Positions 1 to 8,533 of a stretch of 64,000 bases of DNA are shown here, piece by piece. How positions within the stretch are numbered: position 1 is the stretch's first letter; each line of letters starts with the position of its first letter. Origin of the DNA: Geoalkalibacter halelectricus (GTDB taxonomy: Bacteria > Desulfobacterota > Desulfuromonadia > Desulfuromonadales > Geoalkalibacteraceae); NCBI RefSeq assembly GCF_025263685.1, contig NZ_CP092109.1, positions 3,597,001 to 3,661,000 on the forward strand. The letters are read 5' to 3'. A program made the translations under genes and the position numbers. The notes beneath the pieces are model-generated. The model was not told the origin of the DNA and did no database searches. It saw only the letters and a program-made list of their open reading frames with translations.

Positions 1-26
1 TTTTTTAATAATTTGAGGGTGGAATT

Positions 27-1139
27 TTGAAAAATATAAACTATTTATCTTCTTCTTCCGACAACCACACCGGCTCGCCCAAGGCTCTGGTCGATCTGGT
101 GGGCAATCTTAACCGGGATCTTTACTCACCTGTACTGGCCGTGCCCGAAGATGCCGCGCTTGCAGAGGATTTCAGGGGTGTTGGCGGAAAAGTTTTCTGT
201 CGTAAAAGCATGAGCCTGGGCCGTGGAAATGTTTTTCAATTTTTTAAAAGCGTAAAAAATTTTAGGGATTTTTATACAGAGAACCATATTGATTTGTTGC
301 ACTTTAATAGTGTCGGCTGGCGCGACAGCGCGGTTGTCGCCGCCAAAATGTGCAGAATTCCCATTGTTTTGCATTTGCATAACAATTATGGGAAAGGGTC
401 GGTTTCTGGCAATTTCAACTTTCACCTGGCCGATAAAATCATCATTGTTTCCGAATCGATGCGCGACAGCTTTTTCGATCATCCGCGAATCCTGAATAAA
501 ATAAGCTGTATTTACAACGGTGTTGACCTTAAGCGGTTCATCGAGGGGCAGGGAGATTTTCGCACATCTTTGCTCCAGAATGATGGTGGCCCCATTATTG
601 GCTATGTCGGTCAGTTGAGCCATCGCAAAGGGGTTGACGTCTTGATTAAGGCTTCTCGGGGTGTTTTGCAGCAGTTCCCTGCCGCCTTGTTCGTTATTGT
701 CGGTGCAGACGGCGTTCGGGAAGAGGGTTACAGCGATGCCATGAAAAAGCTGGCCAATGAGCTTGGGGTAGGAGAGCGATTCGTTTTCCTCGGCAAGCGT
801 GACGATATTCCCGACGTGATGAATGGTTGCGACCTGATGGTAGTGCCGTCTCGCGCCGAACCATTTGGCAAGGTAATCATTGAAGCCATGGCCTGTGGCA
901 CTTGTGTTATCGGTGCTGCCGTCGGTGGCATCCCCGAGATTATTGAAGATGGACAAAATGGGCGTCTTGTACCAACAGATAATGTTGACGCTTTGCAGGG
1001 GGCGATGGTTGAAGTTCTTGGGGACGAGGCATTGCGCACCAGATTGGCCCTAAAGGGCCGGCAGGCTGCTATGGAAAAGTTTTCCATTGATGCATTGGTG
1101 GATAAAACTCAGGCTCTGTATGCGGATCTTCTTAAATGA
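27..1139 (+). CDS. GT4-family glycosyltransferase
   Basis: A 370-residue cytoplasmic glycosyltransferase of the GT4 (GT-B fold) family, expected to transfer a sugar from a nucleotide donor during surface-polysaccharide assembly. The C-terminal donor-binding half is clear: IGYVGQLSHRKGVDVLI near residue 190, then VVPSRAEPFGKVIIEAMACG near residue 275, with the conserved E-x7-E spacing. The start is TTG at 27, preceded by a GAGGGTGGA ribosome-binding site. The end overlaps the next gene, so the two are probably translationally coupled. Sugar and acceptor cannot be read from the sequence. Confidence 0.85.
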   Translation: MKNINYLSSSSDNHTGSPKALVDLVGNLNRDLYSPVLAVPEDAALAEDFRGVGGKVFCRKSMSLGRGNVFQFFKSVKNFRDFYTENHIDLLHFNSVGWRDSAVVAAKMCRIPIVLHLHNNYGKGSVSGNFNFHLADKIIIVSESMRDSFFDHPRILNKISCIYNGVDLKRFIEGQGDFRTSLLQNDGGPIIGYVGQLSHRKGVDVLIKASRGVLQQFPAALFVIVGADGVREEGYSDAMKKLANELGVGERFVFLGKRDDIPDVMNGCDLMVVPSRAEPFGKVIIEAMACGTCVIGAAVGGIPEIIEDGQNGRLVPTDNVDALQGAMVEVLGDEALRTRLALKGRQAAMEKFSIDALVDKTQALYADLLK

Positions 1140-2487
1140 TCGATTCTCGCCCGCGGATCAGGCTGAGGATTGTCTCTTGAGTGGCGCTGAATATAAATCT
1201 GAGGTCTGTGCCATTCCCTGGTTTTCAGCGCTTTATCCCAAGGGGGAGCTTAAGGGGGTTAATGTCGTTCGGTCGTCCTGCGTTGATGAACTGGGAGATG
1301 CGTCCGCGTTATTAAAAGAAGGGTTGGGCCTCCATGTAGTTTTTGAGGAGGGTGGGAGGGTTGCCAGAGCTTTGCGTCTGGCAAAAACTATTCGTAATTT
1401 TTCCCATGCTGGTTTGGCCTGCCAGGTTGTCGGTTTGGTAGGGGCGGTTGAAAGGCCCCAGCTTGCCGCGCCGCTGCGGCGCCCTATTTTGCGTTACGTC
1501 GGTTCTGTCGCTTTTCGGGGTACGGATTCCCCCGCGCGTGCTTTTTTAAAGCGCATTATCGGCTTTTTGCCTATGTCTCTTGTTTGGCAGGGTCCGCTGG
1601 TTCTAGTCGCGGCAAGCTCTTTGGACACATTTGATCGGTTCGCCCTGCTCACTGGTGATCGGCAGATTGTCTTTTTATTCAAACCTGGCGTTGTGGCCCC
1701 CTGGGCTGTATGCAAAAGCGGAAATTTTGAGGCGCTCGATGTAGAGAGGCGCAATCATGCCTGGGCTGTTCGTCTTCTGGGGAAGCGTGTTCCCGCGCTG
1801 CTCAAGGAGGATGTCATGGGTGGGCTGACCATGGAGGCGCTCCCCGAGAGGCTATTGGGGAATATGGTTGCGCAAGCCTGGATGAATCGCCGAGAGGTGT
1901 TTGTCCGCGAAGCGTGTCGGCACTTCGAGTTCTGCCGGGAGGTTTATCAAAGTTTTGTCAAGGGCGGGTCGCTGGAGAGAGCCGAGGTGGGTGCCGGCGA
2001 GATAGATGGGCTGATCGATGGGATTTCGCAGTTACTGCAGGATTCTCCAAATGCTGGCCAACTCACCGATGCTTTGAAAGCGCTGATCGGTGTTTCTCTG
2101 CCACGGATGATTCAGCATTGCGATTTTTGCGTCCGCAATGTTCTGGTGGTCGGTGGCGATCGTGACCGGGTTCTGATCGATTGGGAGGATATGCAGGCGC
2201 GCTGTTGGCCTCTGGCTGACTTTGCCTTGCTGCACCTTTCGCTAAAAGGGGCCTACGCGGCAATGTTTAAAACTCCTCTGAGCGGCATGGAGGATCATCC
2301 TGCGATTTCAAGAGCCATTGCCGAAACCCGGGCGAAGCTTGCCGGGCTGCTGGATCTGGATGAACGGGGGATGCGGCAGGCCACTCTGCTCAGCTTGGCT
2401 TATCTGTGTCGGCAGAATCTCATGAAACAACGTCAGGGAACCGCCCGCAATATTTTTGCGGAATTAGAGCGCATGGCGCGCGGGTAG
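1120..2487 (+). CDS. APH/ChoK-fold kinase-like protein
   Basis: A 455-residue protein with the aminoglycoside-phosphotransferase fold in its C-terminal half. The catalytic loop is HCDFCVRNVLV near residue 340 and the Mg-binding DFG equivalent is IDWEDMQ about 17 residues later. The N-terminal 200 residues have no family I recognise. ATG at 1120 overlaps the preceding glycosyltransferase by 20 bases; a TTG at 1087 is possible but overlaps more. Inside a polysaccharide cluster a sugar, glycerol or choline kinase role is likelier than drug resistance (inference). The stop codon TAG (2485-2487) lies in a copy of the hairpin repeat, so the natural C-terminus may have been altered. Confidence 0.65.
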   Translation: MRIFLNDRFSPADQAEDCLLSGAEYKSEVCAIPWFSALYPKGELKGVNVVRSSCVDELGDASALLKEGLGLHVVFEEGGRVARALRLAKTIRNFSHAGLACQVVGLVGAVERPQLAAPLRRPILRYVGSVAFRGTDSPARAFLKRIIGFLPMSLVWQGPLVLVAASSLDTFDRFALLTGDRQIVFLFKPGVVAPWAVCKSGNFEALDVERRNHAWAVRLLGKRVPALLKEDVMGGLTMEALPERLLGNMVAQAWMNRREVFVREACRHFEFCREVYQSFVKGGSLERAEVGAGEIDGLIDGISQLLQDSPNAGQLTDALKALIGVSLPRMIQHCDFCVRNVLVVGGDRDRVLIDWEDMQARCWPLADFALLHLSLKGAYAAMFKTPLSGMEDHPAISRAIAETRAKLAGLLDLDERGMRQATLLSLAYLCRQNLMKQRQGTARNIFAELERMARG

Positions 2488-2509
2488 GGGCGCACCGATG
2501 TGTGCCCGG
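2484..2509 (+). repeat. Isolated hairpin repeat (family A), GCGCACC type
   Basis: A single copy of the GTAGGGGC...GCCC palindrome with arms GGGCGCAC and GTGTGCCC around a CGAT centre. It lies between two co-oriented polysaccharide genes and supplies the TAG stop of the upstream one. It is the only copy found outside the dense 7.0-9.6 and 17.5-19.9 kb clusters. One arm base differs from the usual GTGCGCCC, leaving a G-T wobble. Confidence 0.8.
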
Positions 2510-2554
2510 GAACCCCACCAGCCCTTATTCATCCAATACGAGGTTCACCGATCC

Positions 2555-3526
2555 ATGCCTTCACAGCTGGACATTTTGACCTTTCACCGCATCATGCCCC
2601 GTGGGGAAAAATATTTTATTCCCCCCATGGCCATGGATGTGCGCACATTTACCCGCTTGATCGAGCGACTTGTGGCGGCGGACCGGGTGGTGGATCTGCA
2701 AGAGGGGGTGAAGTTGCTGCGCAGCGGCGAGTTGATGGGCCGCAAGGTCGCCATCACCTTTGATGACGGCTATTTGGATAATTTCGTATGGGCGCGTGAT
2801 GTTTTGTTGCGTGTCGGGGCGCCCGCCACATTTTTCGTGCCTTTGACGCCCATTGATAATCAGGATGTTTACTGGTGGGATCATCTGTACGATATGGTGA
2901 GTCGAGATGACCAATCGTTTTTTAAATGGGCACTTTCACGCAACAACCCACAGGCTCTGAATAAGGCCCTGGAAAATGCCGCGCTATCCCGATCAAGGTC
3001 GCACGGCGAGCGCTGTCGTGTGCTGGTGCAGGCTGCAAACAGGTTGGGAGAGCAGGATAGGAAGAGCTTTCTTGGCGCTCTGGTCGATGAGTTTGGCCCC
3101 TGCCGGGCGGAGCGTCTGCTGATGAACTGGGATGAATTGCGCCAGATGCAAACGGAAGGCTTCTCCATCGGCTCTCATTCCGTCTCTCACATCCCCCTGA
3201 CTGATCTCGAGCCGCAGGCTGCCCGGTATGAAATTACCGCATCGGCTGACCTTCTCAAGGATCGGCTGGGGTGCCGCCCGGCCGGCTTCTGTTACCCGCG
3301 CGGCGCCTTCAGAGAAAGTCATGCCGAGATGGTGAAAGATTGCGGCTATGATTTTGCCGTAACGACCTGCTTCGGTGGTAACGACGGCGCCTGCGATCCC
3401 TTTGTTCTTAAGCGGCGTAACATGTCAGATTACCAAGGAGTGCGCGCATGGTTTCCGGTAGCCATGCATCTATTCGAACTCAGCGGGCGGCTTGATGGGT
3501 TGCTCGCAGCCCGAAGATCGGCTTGA
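2555..3526 (+). CDS. Polysaccharide deacetylase (NodB domain)
   Basis: A 323-residue carbohydrate esterase 4 protein that should remove acetyl groups from a polysaccharide or lipid-linked intermediate. The NodB metal motif is visible: VAITFDDGYLDNF near residue 66 (catalytic and metal Asp), and GSHSVSHIPL near residue 205 (two metal His, H-x3-H). There is no clear signal peptide. A frame extends upstream to ATG 2498, but those residues are encoded by the hairpin repeat, so ATG 2555 before PSQLDILTFHRI is preferred. It sits 3 bases before the next gene in an apparent operon. Confidence 0.8.
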   Translation: MPSQLDILTFHRIMPRGEKYFIPPMAMDVRTFTRLIERLVAADRVVDLQEGVKLLRSGELMGRKVAITFDDGYLDNFVWARDVLLRVGAPATFFVPLTPIDNQDVYWWDHLYDMVSRDDQSFFKWALSRNNPQALNKALENAALSRSRSHGERCRVLVQAANRLGEQDRKSFLGALVDEFGPCRAERLLMNWDELRQMQTEGFSIGSHSVSHIPLTDLEPQAARYEITASADLLKDRLGCRPAGFCYPRGAFRESHAEMVKDCGYDFAVTTCFGGNDGACDPFVLKRRNMSDYQGVRAWFPVAMHLFELSGRLDGLLAARRSA

Positions 3527-3529
3527 CCC

Positions 3530-4876
3530 ATGTTGCCTTTAAAAACCATCCTCTACCTGGCGCTGTTCCTGACGGCTTTTTTTGCAAGCATCTATAAGCA
3601 CCCCATCATCGGCGTTTATGCCTATCTGGTTACTTATAACATTAACCCGTTGGGTCAATGGTGGGGGCGTTTTTTGCCGGGCTTCGCCACACGTTACGCC
3701 ATGTTGTTGGCCCTTGCCATCGGCCTCGGCGTCTTGTTTCACAAATCCAAGCTTCGCTTCGGTCGTTTTTTCGAGGGTCAGGAGTTGCTGCTAATCTCGT
3801 TTGTCGGGGTTATGTGGCTATCTATTGTGGTCGGCCAGAGCGGCGGCATGGATTACAACATCGACAAGATGACCAAGGTTCTTTTGGTCTTGCTCATGGC
3901 CAGCCATGTAATTACCACCAAACGGTACTTCGAGGGGATGATCTGGGTTTTTGTGATCTGTGGCCTCTATCTTGGTTACGAACTCTACGGAGGCGCGGGT
4001 TCCATGCGGGGCGGGCGTTACCAGTCCGGAGTCGGCGGATCCGATTTCGGTGAGGGCAATTTTCTGGCAGCTCATTTCGGTTTTGTGCTGCCTTTCGTGG
4101 GAGTTCTATTCCTCAAGGGGGGCTGGAAGGTAAGGCTTCTGTGTGTTGTCGCCGCGGCATTTATAGTCAATGCCATTGTCATCACGCTTTCACGCGGCGC
4201 ATTCCTCGGGCTGGCGGTTGGTGGGGTAATGGCTGTGCTTCTCTCCGCACGCCTGTCGCGGTATCGGGGTAAAATCATTGTCCTGCTCATCGTTGGCCTA
4301 TTGGGGGGGCTGTATCTTACCCATGATGGCTTCTGGTATCGCATGACATCTATTCAGGCCGTTGATGGTGAGCGTGATCTCTCCGCTCAGGGTCGCCTTG
4401 ATGCTTGGGATGGGGCTTGGCGCATGGCTCAGGACTATCCATTGGGTGTGGGCGTTGGGAGATTTTTTAATCATATCGGCGAGTATCATTCCCATATTGC
4501 TGGTGTAGATACTCACAACACTTATCTGCGTTGCCTCGCGGAGCTTGGTTTTCATGGCTTTGCAATTCTTGTGCTTATGATATTCACCGCTTTTTTTATG
4601 TTGTGGCAAATAGATAGGAGAGCAAGCGAACTCACGCCGGAAAGGGCGAATTTCTTCCACCTTTACGCCTATGCAACAAAAATTGCACTTTTTGTTTATT
4701 TAACTGCTGCTATGTTTGTTTCATCGGTTTATATCGAAGAGTTCTATTGGCTGCTAATGTTCCCAGTGTTTCTTAAACGGGCATTGGATAATGAATTTCT
4801 GGATGCCGCGACTGAAGATAATCTATCCAAGGTTGCAAAAAGTGCGCAACTTAACAATTTAAAAAGTCATGTTTAG
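3530..4876 (+). CDS. O-antigen ligase/polymerase-like membrane protein
   Basis: A 448-residue inner-membrane protein with about ten hydrophobic helices and a long hydrophilic loop near residues 270-330 containing the VGVGRFFNHIGEY and DTHNTYL segments typical of the Wzy/WaaL O-antigen ligase domain. The N-terminus (KHPIIGVYAYLVTYNINP) resembles the exosortase-A-associated O-glycosylation-ligase group (TIGR03097), a resemblance from memory rather than a search. Expected role: polymerising or ligating lipid-linked oligosaccharide on the periplasmic face. It follows the deacetylase by 3 bases. Confidence 0.75.
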   Translation: MLPLKTILYLALFLTAFFASIYKHPIIGVYAYLVTYNINPLGQWWGRFLPGFATRYAMLLALAIGLGVLFHKSKLRFGRFFEGQELLLISFVGVMWLSIVVGQSGGMDYNIDKMTKVLLVLLMASHVITTKRYFEGMIWVFVICGLYLGYELYGGAGSMRGGRYQSGVGGSDFGEGNFLAAHFGFVLPFVGVLFLKGGWKVRLLCVVAAAFIVNAIVITLSRGAFLGLAVGGVMAVLLSARLSRYRGKIIVLLIVGLLGGLYLTHDGFWYRMTSIQAVDGERDLSAQGRLDAWDGAWRMAQDYPLGVGVGRFFNHIGEYHSHIAGVDTHNTYLRCLAELGFHGFAILVLMIFTAFFMLWQIDRRASELTPERANFFHLYAYATKIALFVYLTAAMFVSSVYIEEFYWLLMFPVFLKRALDNEFLDAATEDNLSKVAKSAQLNNLKSHV

Positions 4877-4953
4877 ATAAAGGCCTAATTTTATATATTT
4901 TTTTGAATATTCATGAAGGGGAAGTTGCGTTTTATATCAAAGGGGGGCATTGG

Positions 4954-5889
4954 ATGAGTGATCTTCTAAAGGGTATTGTAAAAAACTATATAAGACCTCT
5001 GATCATACCGATTTTTCGCTTCTACATTAGATACTTTCCTCTTTCCTTGGGAAAAAAACATGTTTGGAGCGCAGTGGGGTCGTACTTTCAATATGCTAAA
5101 TATCCATACACTGCTAAAACTTTGTTTGGGGGGAAGTTTTCTGGAAATACAGTGGATGTCATCCAAAAGTTTATCTACTACTTCGGTATTTGGGAGCCCG
5201 CTCTGACTTATTGGATTCGGGAACGCCTTAAGCCCGGCGATATTTTCGTCGACGTCGGCGCAAATATTGGATATTTCACAGTTCTTGCTTCGGAAATGGT
5301 AGGGGATGATGGAGGGGTCGTGAGTGTCGAGGCATCACCGAGTATTTTCGAGGAATTGAACAGGACGATTGAACGGAATGGCATCCAAAATGTGAGAACC
5401 TTGAACTTGGCAGTTTCAAATAGTGTCGGCAAGGTTGGGATCTACAAGTCGTCGGAGAAAAATATTGGAGAAACTTCAATCCTTGAGGGGAGGGGAGTCC
5501 TGGAGGCTGAGGTGGACTCGGCTCCATTGCCGGACATCCTGCTTCCTTCTGAAAAGGAGAAGGTCCGTATTGTTAAGATCGACGTGGAGGGGGCAGAGTA
5601 CTTCGTTCTCGACGGAATGCGCGATCTATTGAAGGCTTGCCCCCGTATGGAAGTGGTGGTTGAGATCAACCCCGGTCGATTGAAATCCCTGGGGAAATCC
5701 CTTGAAGAAATCTTTGAAATGTTCGAGCGGGAGGGGTTTCAAGCCTATGTTGTACACAATGATTATTCCGCTGAGAGTTGCTTGACGTCCCGAAAACTTC
5801 TCATGCCTAAACCTCTTAACAAAGAAGGTTTTTCTCGGCAAACGGATGTAATTTTCACAAGAGAGATCCTTGAAGGGGTGCCCTCTTGA
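4954..5889 (+). CDS. FkbM-family methyltransferase
   Basis: A 311-residue SAM-dependent methyltransferase. The SAM motif DVGANIGYFTVLASEMVG lies near residue 98 and the FkbM signature VRIVKIDVEGAEYFVLDGM near residue 205. It probably O-methylates a sugar. A TTG at 4903 is in frame, but ATG 4954 has a good AAGGGGGG ribosome-binding site, so the shorter form is called. The first ~60 residues and the upstream leader are AT-rich compared with the rest. The stop overlaps the TTG start of the next gene. Confidence 0.8.
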   Translation: MSDLLKGIVKNYIRPLIIPIFRFYIRYFPLSLGKKHVWSAVGSYFQYAKYPYTAKTLFGGKFSGNTVDVIQKFIYYFGIWEPALTYWIRERLKPGDIFVDVGANIGYFTVLASEMVGDDGGVVSVEASPSIFEELNRTIERNGIQNVRTLNLAVSNSVGKVGIYKSSEKNIGETSILEGRGVLEAEVDSAPLPDILLPSEKEKVRIVKIDVEGAEYFVLDGMRDLLKACPRMEVVVEINPGRLKSLGKSLEEIFEMFEREGFQAYVVHNDYSAESCLTSRKLLMPKPLNKEGFSRQTDVIFTREILEGVPS

Positions 5890-7028
5890 GCGAAAGGTCA
5901 AACAAGGTTTATGAAAATCGGACGATGAAAGTGAAAAAAGCTGATTTTTCACAAAATATACTTGAAGTGTGTCTCATTTCGCCGTTTCCGCCGCCCTTCG
6001 GCGGCATGGCGATTCAGGCTGAGAAGGTTGCCGATCTGCTGCGCGAGCAGGGCTGCGATGTCGTCGAGGTGCGCACCAATGCGTCCAACGGTCATGACCA
6101 TGTGTTCTCTCGAGTGCCTGGGGTGCGTTCCATCATCAACCTGGTGCGGTTTCTGCGCGACCTTGACGGCGCTTTGCGCAAAACCGATGTGGTCTATTTT
6201 CTGACGGGTTTTTTCAATTTCTATTTCTGGGTCACGTTTCCAGCGCTTGTCCTGATTTATGTCCGTCGCAAACCCGTGGTGCTCAGTGCGCGGGGCGGAG
6301 ATGCCGCACGGTTTTTTCGGCGCTATGGCAAATTGGTAGGGCCTGTGCTGCGTCGGGCGGACAAAATCACCACGCCCTCGGGATTTTTGCGCGATGTTTT
6401 CCGCGACGCTTTCGCCCTGGAAGCGCAGGTCATCCCCAACATAGCCGACCTGGAGCAGTTTGTTTTTTGCCGACGCACCCAGTTCCGCCCCCGGTTTCTG
6501 GTGACGCGCAACCTTGAGCATATTTACGGCATCGACACTGTTTTGCGTGCCTTCGCCCTGGTGCGGGACAAGCATGCCCAGGCGACCCTCGACATCGCCG
6601 GCGGCGGCAGTCTGCGCGCGCCGTTGGAACAACTCACCACCGCTCTCGATATCGCCGATGCCGTCACCTTTCACGGCCCTGTCAATCACGAACAAATTCA
6701 ACGCCTTTATGGGCAATGCGATATCTACGTCAATGCCTCGCGGGTTGATAATTTGCCCGGTTCTCTGCTAGAGGCCTTCGCCAGTGGATTGCCAGTGGTC
6801 TCCACCCGCGCCGGCGGCATTCCCTACATGGTTGAAGAGGGCGTTACGGGGTTGCTGGTCGATGTAGATGATTACCAGGCATTGGCCGATCAGATTTTGC
6901 GCCTTCTCGACAACCCCGCGCTGGGTGCGTCCCTGGCCGATGCCGCCTACGCCGAGTCGCAGAAATACGCCCGCAAAAACGTCGCCCCGCAATTGGTGGG
7001 TTTGTTGGCGAAACACGCCCGGATGTAG
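5886..7028 (+). CDS. GT4-family glycosyltransferase
   Basis: A 380-residue GT-B glycosyltransferase. The N-terminal acceptor half begins LISPFPPPFGGMAIQAEKVADLL; the donor half carries ASRVDNLPGSLLEAFASGLPVVSTRAGGIPYMV with the usual E-x7-E arrangement. Translation probably starts at TTG 5886, overlapping the previous stop, with AAGGGG upstream; ATG 5925 is an alternative. The TAG stop at 7026-7028 is the TAG of a GTAGGGGC hairpin repeat, so the repeat defines the C-terminus (HARM). It is the last polysaccharide gene before the RAYT/hairpin cluster. Confidence 0.85.
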   Translation: MSERSNKVYENRTMKVKKADFSQNILEVCLISPFPPPFGGMAIQAEKVADLLREQGCDVVEVRTNASNGHDHVFSRVPGVRSIINLVRFLRDLDGALRKTDVVYFLTGFFNFYFWVTFPALVLIYVRRKPVVLSARGGDAARFFRRYGKLVGPVLRRADKITTPSGFLRDVFRDAFALEAQVIPNIADLEQFVFCRRTQFRPRFLVTRNLEHIYGIDTVLRAFALVRDKHAQATLDIAGGGSLRAPLEQLTTALDIADAVTFHGPVNHEQIQRLYGQCDIYVNASRVDNLPGSLLEAFASGLPVVSTRAGGIPYMVEEGVTGLLVDVDDYQALADQILRLLDNPALGASLADAAYAESQKYARKNVAPQLVGLLAKHARM

Positions 7029-7103
7029 GGGCACGGCGTGCCGTGCCCAGGCATGGGACAACGGGGAAAAGGAAAGACAGGGCACGGCACGCCGTGCCCC
7101 TAC
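7025..7103. repeat. Hairpin pair (family A) between glycosyltransferase and RAYT 1
   Basis: Two 24-base copies in opposite orientation: 7025-7048 forward and 7080-7103 reverse, each with arms GGGCACGG and CCGTGCCC around a CG-rich centre. The 31-base spacer is not repeat sequence. The pair resembles the BIME arrangement of REP elements, which are the known substrates of RAYT transposases; the RAYT gene starts 35 bases further on. Confidence 0.85.
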
Positions 7104-7137
7104 GTTATGCATTTAATGTTATTCAGGAGGGGGAACC

Positions 7138-7869
7138 ATGTACCACCCCGATGTGCACAACCGGCAGTCCATCCGGTTACGGGATTTTGATTATGGCGTT
7201 GCCGGGGCGTATTTTGTGACGATTTGTACCTGGCGGCGCGAGTGTTTGTTTGGTGATGTGGTGGATGCTGATACGCGATTGAATGATGTTGGGATGGTGG
7301 TGCGGGATGAATGGTTGCGCACCCCGCAGGTACGGCCCAACGTCGTATTGGATGAAATTGTCGTGATGCCGAATCATTTTCACGCGATTTTGTGGATCAT
7401 TGACCCCGTAGGGGCACGGCGTGCCGTGCCCTTGGTGAATCACCCGAAACGTTTCAATGGACAACGCCCAATCGTAGGGGCACGACGCGCCGTGCCCGCA
7501 TTTGACCATGCCGTGGCCTGTCCGAATTTGGCGTTGCAAAACCAGGGTACGGGGCCACGAAACCAAAGCACGTTGTCGCAAAACCAGGGTACGGTGTTAC
7601 GGAGCCAGGGCACGGCACGCCGTGCCCCTACGGTCGAAAAATTCGGGCGGCCCGTTGCGGGTTCTTTGGCGACCATTGTCCGATCATTCAAATCCGCCGC
7701 CACAAAACGCATCAACGCATTGCGCGACAATCCGGGTTGTCCGGTATGGCAACGCAATTATTACGAACACGTGATCCGCGGCGAACGGGATTTGTACGCG
7801 ATCCGGAAATACATCACCGACAACCCGACGCAATGGGAATTGGACACCAACCATCCATCGCGGATTTAA
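7138..7869 (+). CDS. REP-associated tyrosine transposase (RAYT/TnpA_REP), copy 1
   Basis: A 243-residue single-strand DNA transposase of the Y1 HUH class. The HUH motif is VMPNHFHAI (H80, H82) and the catalytic Tyr is in WQRNYYEHVIRG (Y208 or Y209). AGGAGG precedes ATG 7138. Between these two core motifs, residues 91-165 are largely made of translated repeat: VGARRAVP at 91-98 and 113-120 and GTARRAPT at 158-165 are hairpin copies in frame, and residues 134-161 are four 7-residue units of the QNQGTVL type. The catalytic blocks look intact, so it may be active. It probably mobilises the surrounding hairpins. Confidence 0.85.
   Translation: MYHPDVHNRQSIRLRDFDYGVAGAYFVTICTWRRECLFGDVVDADTRLNDVGMVVRDEWLRTPQVRPNVVLDEIVVMPNHFHAILWIIDPVGARRAVPLVNHPKRFNGQRPIVGARRAVPAFDHAVACPNLALQNQGTGPRNQSTLSQNQGTVLRSQGTARRAPTVEKFGRPVAGSLATIVRSFKSAATKRINALRDNPGCPVWQRNYYEHVIRGERDLYAIRKYITDNPTQWELDTNHPSRI
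7408..7631. repeat. Three hairpin copies inside RAYT 1
   Basis: Copies at 7408-7431 (forward), 7474-7497 (forward, with ACGACGCGCCGT centre) and 7608-7631 (reverse). Each is 24 bases, a multiple of three, and contains no stop in the frame used, so the transposase frame stays open. The forward copies read VGARRAVP and the reverse copy reads GTARRAPT. Confidence 0.9.
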
Positions 7870-7882
7870 CGGGTGAAATATC

Positions 7883-7966
7883 GTAGGGGCACGGCGTGCC
7901 GTGCCCTGGGTTGAATCAAACCATCGCAACAGGAAAGGGCCAGGGCGCACATCGGTGCGCCCCTAC
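7883..7966. repeat. Hairpin copies downstream of RAYT 1
   Basis: A forward GCACGG-type copy at 7883-7906 and a reverse GCGCACC-type copy at 7943-7966. The stretch from about 7907 to 7980, including the spacer TGAATCAAACCATCGCAAC, recurs almost identically at 9511-9590, so a larger block has been duplicated here. Confidence 0.85.
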
Positions 7967-8006
7967 GAATATATGGACCGGTGCCGTCGGGACGGCTCAG
8001 GATCAC

Positions 8007-8093
8007 GATTGGCGGGTTGTCTATCTCGTAAAGGAAGAGGCTCTGTTGATTGCAGTCGTGCGAATCGCATCACGGGGAGATGTTTATCGATGA
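8007..8093 (+). pseudogene. RelE/ParE-family toxin, C-terminal remnant
   Basis: The frame reads DWRVVYLVKEEALLIAVVRIASRGDVYR then stop. It aligns well with the last third of the intact RelE-type toxin at 17801-18067 (SYRVVYEINETEILVLILRVSHRKDVYR). The preceding two thirds of the toxin are missing and are replaced by hairpin-repeat DNA ending at 7966. The TGA overlaps the antitoxin ATG in the ATGA arrangement typical of toxin-first TA operons. The fragment lacks the toxin core and should be inactive. Confidence 0.75.
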
Positions 8094-8464
8094 AAGCACA
8101 GATTATCGAAAAAAACGGTAAGCCGGAATACGCCGTCATTCCCTATGAAGATTACCTTCGAATGCTTGCGCAAATTGAGGATAAGGTTGATGCACAGGCC
8201 GTTGCTGAATTTCACGAAAACTATGTCGCCGGCCGCGAACAGCTTGTCCCCGCCGAAATTCTCCGGCGCGAGCTTGAGGGTGAATCGCCCATTAAACTTT
8301 GGCGTGAGCATCGTGGCTTGATTCAGCAGGAACTCGCCGACAGGGTTGGTATCAGCAAGCCGTATCTCTCCCAGATCGAGTCCGGAAAGCGTCAAGGTAC
8401 CATAGAAACCCTTTCTGCCATTGCTCGCGCACTTGATGTGTCGTTGGAATTGCTGACTGATTAA
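8090..8464 (+). CDS. XRE-family helix-turn-helix antitoxin (HigA-like)
   Basis: A 124-residue protein with a C-terminal XRE helix-turn-helix (RGLIQQELADRVGISKPYLSQIESGKRQ, residues ~75-102) and an N-terminal segment beginning MKAQIIEKNGKPEYAVIPYEDY that resembles the short extension of some TA antitoxins. It should bind DNA and neutralise the toxin that overlaps its start. GGGGAG lies about 9 bases upstream of ATG 8090. The partner toxin is only a remnant, so this is an orphan antitoxin that may survive as a regulator or as protection against related toxins (inference). Confidence 0.75.
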   Translation: MKAQIIEKNGKPEYAVIPYEDYLRMLAQIEDKVDAQAVAEFHENYVAGREQLVPAEILRRELEGESPIKLWREHRGLIQQELADRVGISKPYLSQIESGKRQGTIETLSAIARALDVSLELLTD

Positions 8465-8475
8465 GGGCGACGCAA

Positions 8476-8499
8476 GGGCACGGCACGCCGTGCCCTTGC
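8476..8499 (-). repeat. Reverse hairpin upstream of RAYT 2
   Basis: A reverse GCACGG-type copy ending CCCTTGC instead of CCCCTAC. The following 26 bases, through the AGGAGG ribosome-binding site, match the leader of RAYT 1 (7104-7129), so hairpin, leader and gene were duplicated together. Confidence 0.85.
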
Positions 8500-8533
8500 G
8501 TTATGCATTTAATGTTATTCAGGAGGGGAACCC

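Noticed and set aside
2498-2554. Earlier start of the 2.5 kb deacetylase
   Set aside because: ATG 2498 lies in a hairpin copy and the residues before 2555 match nothing in the family.
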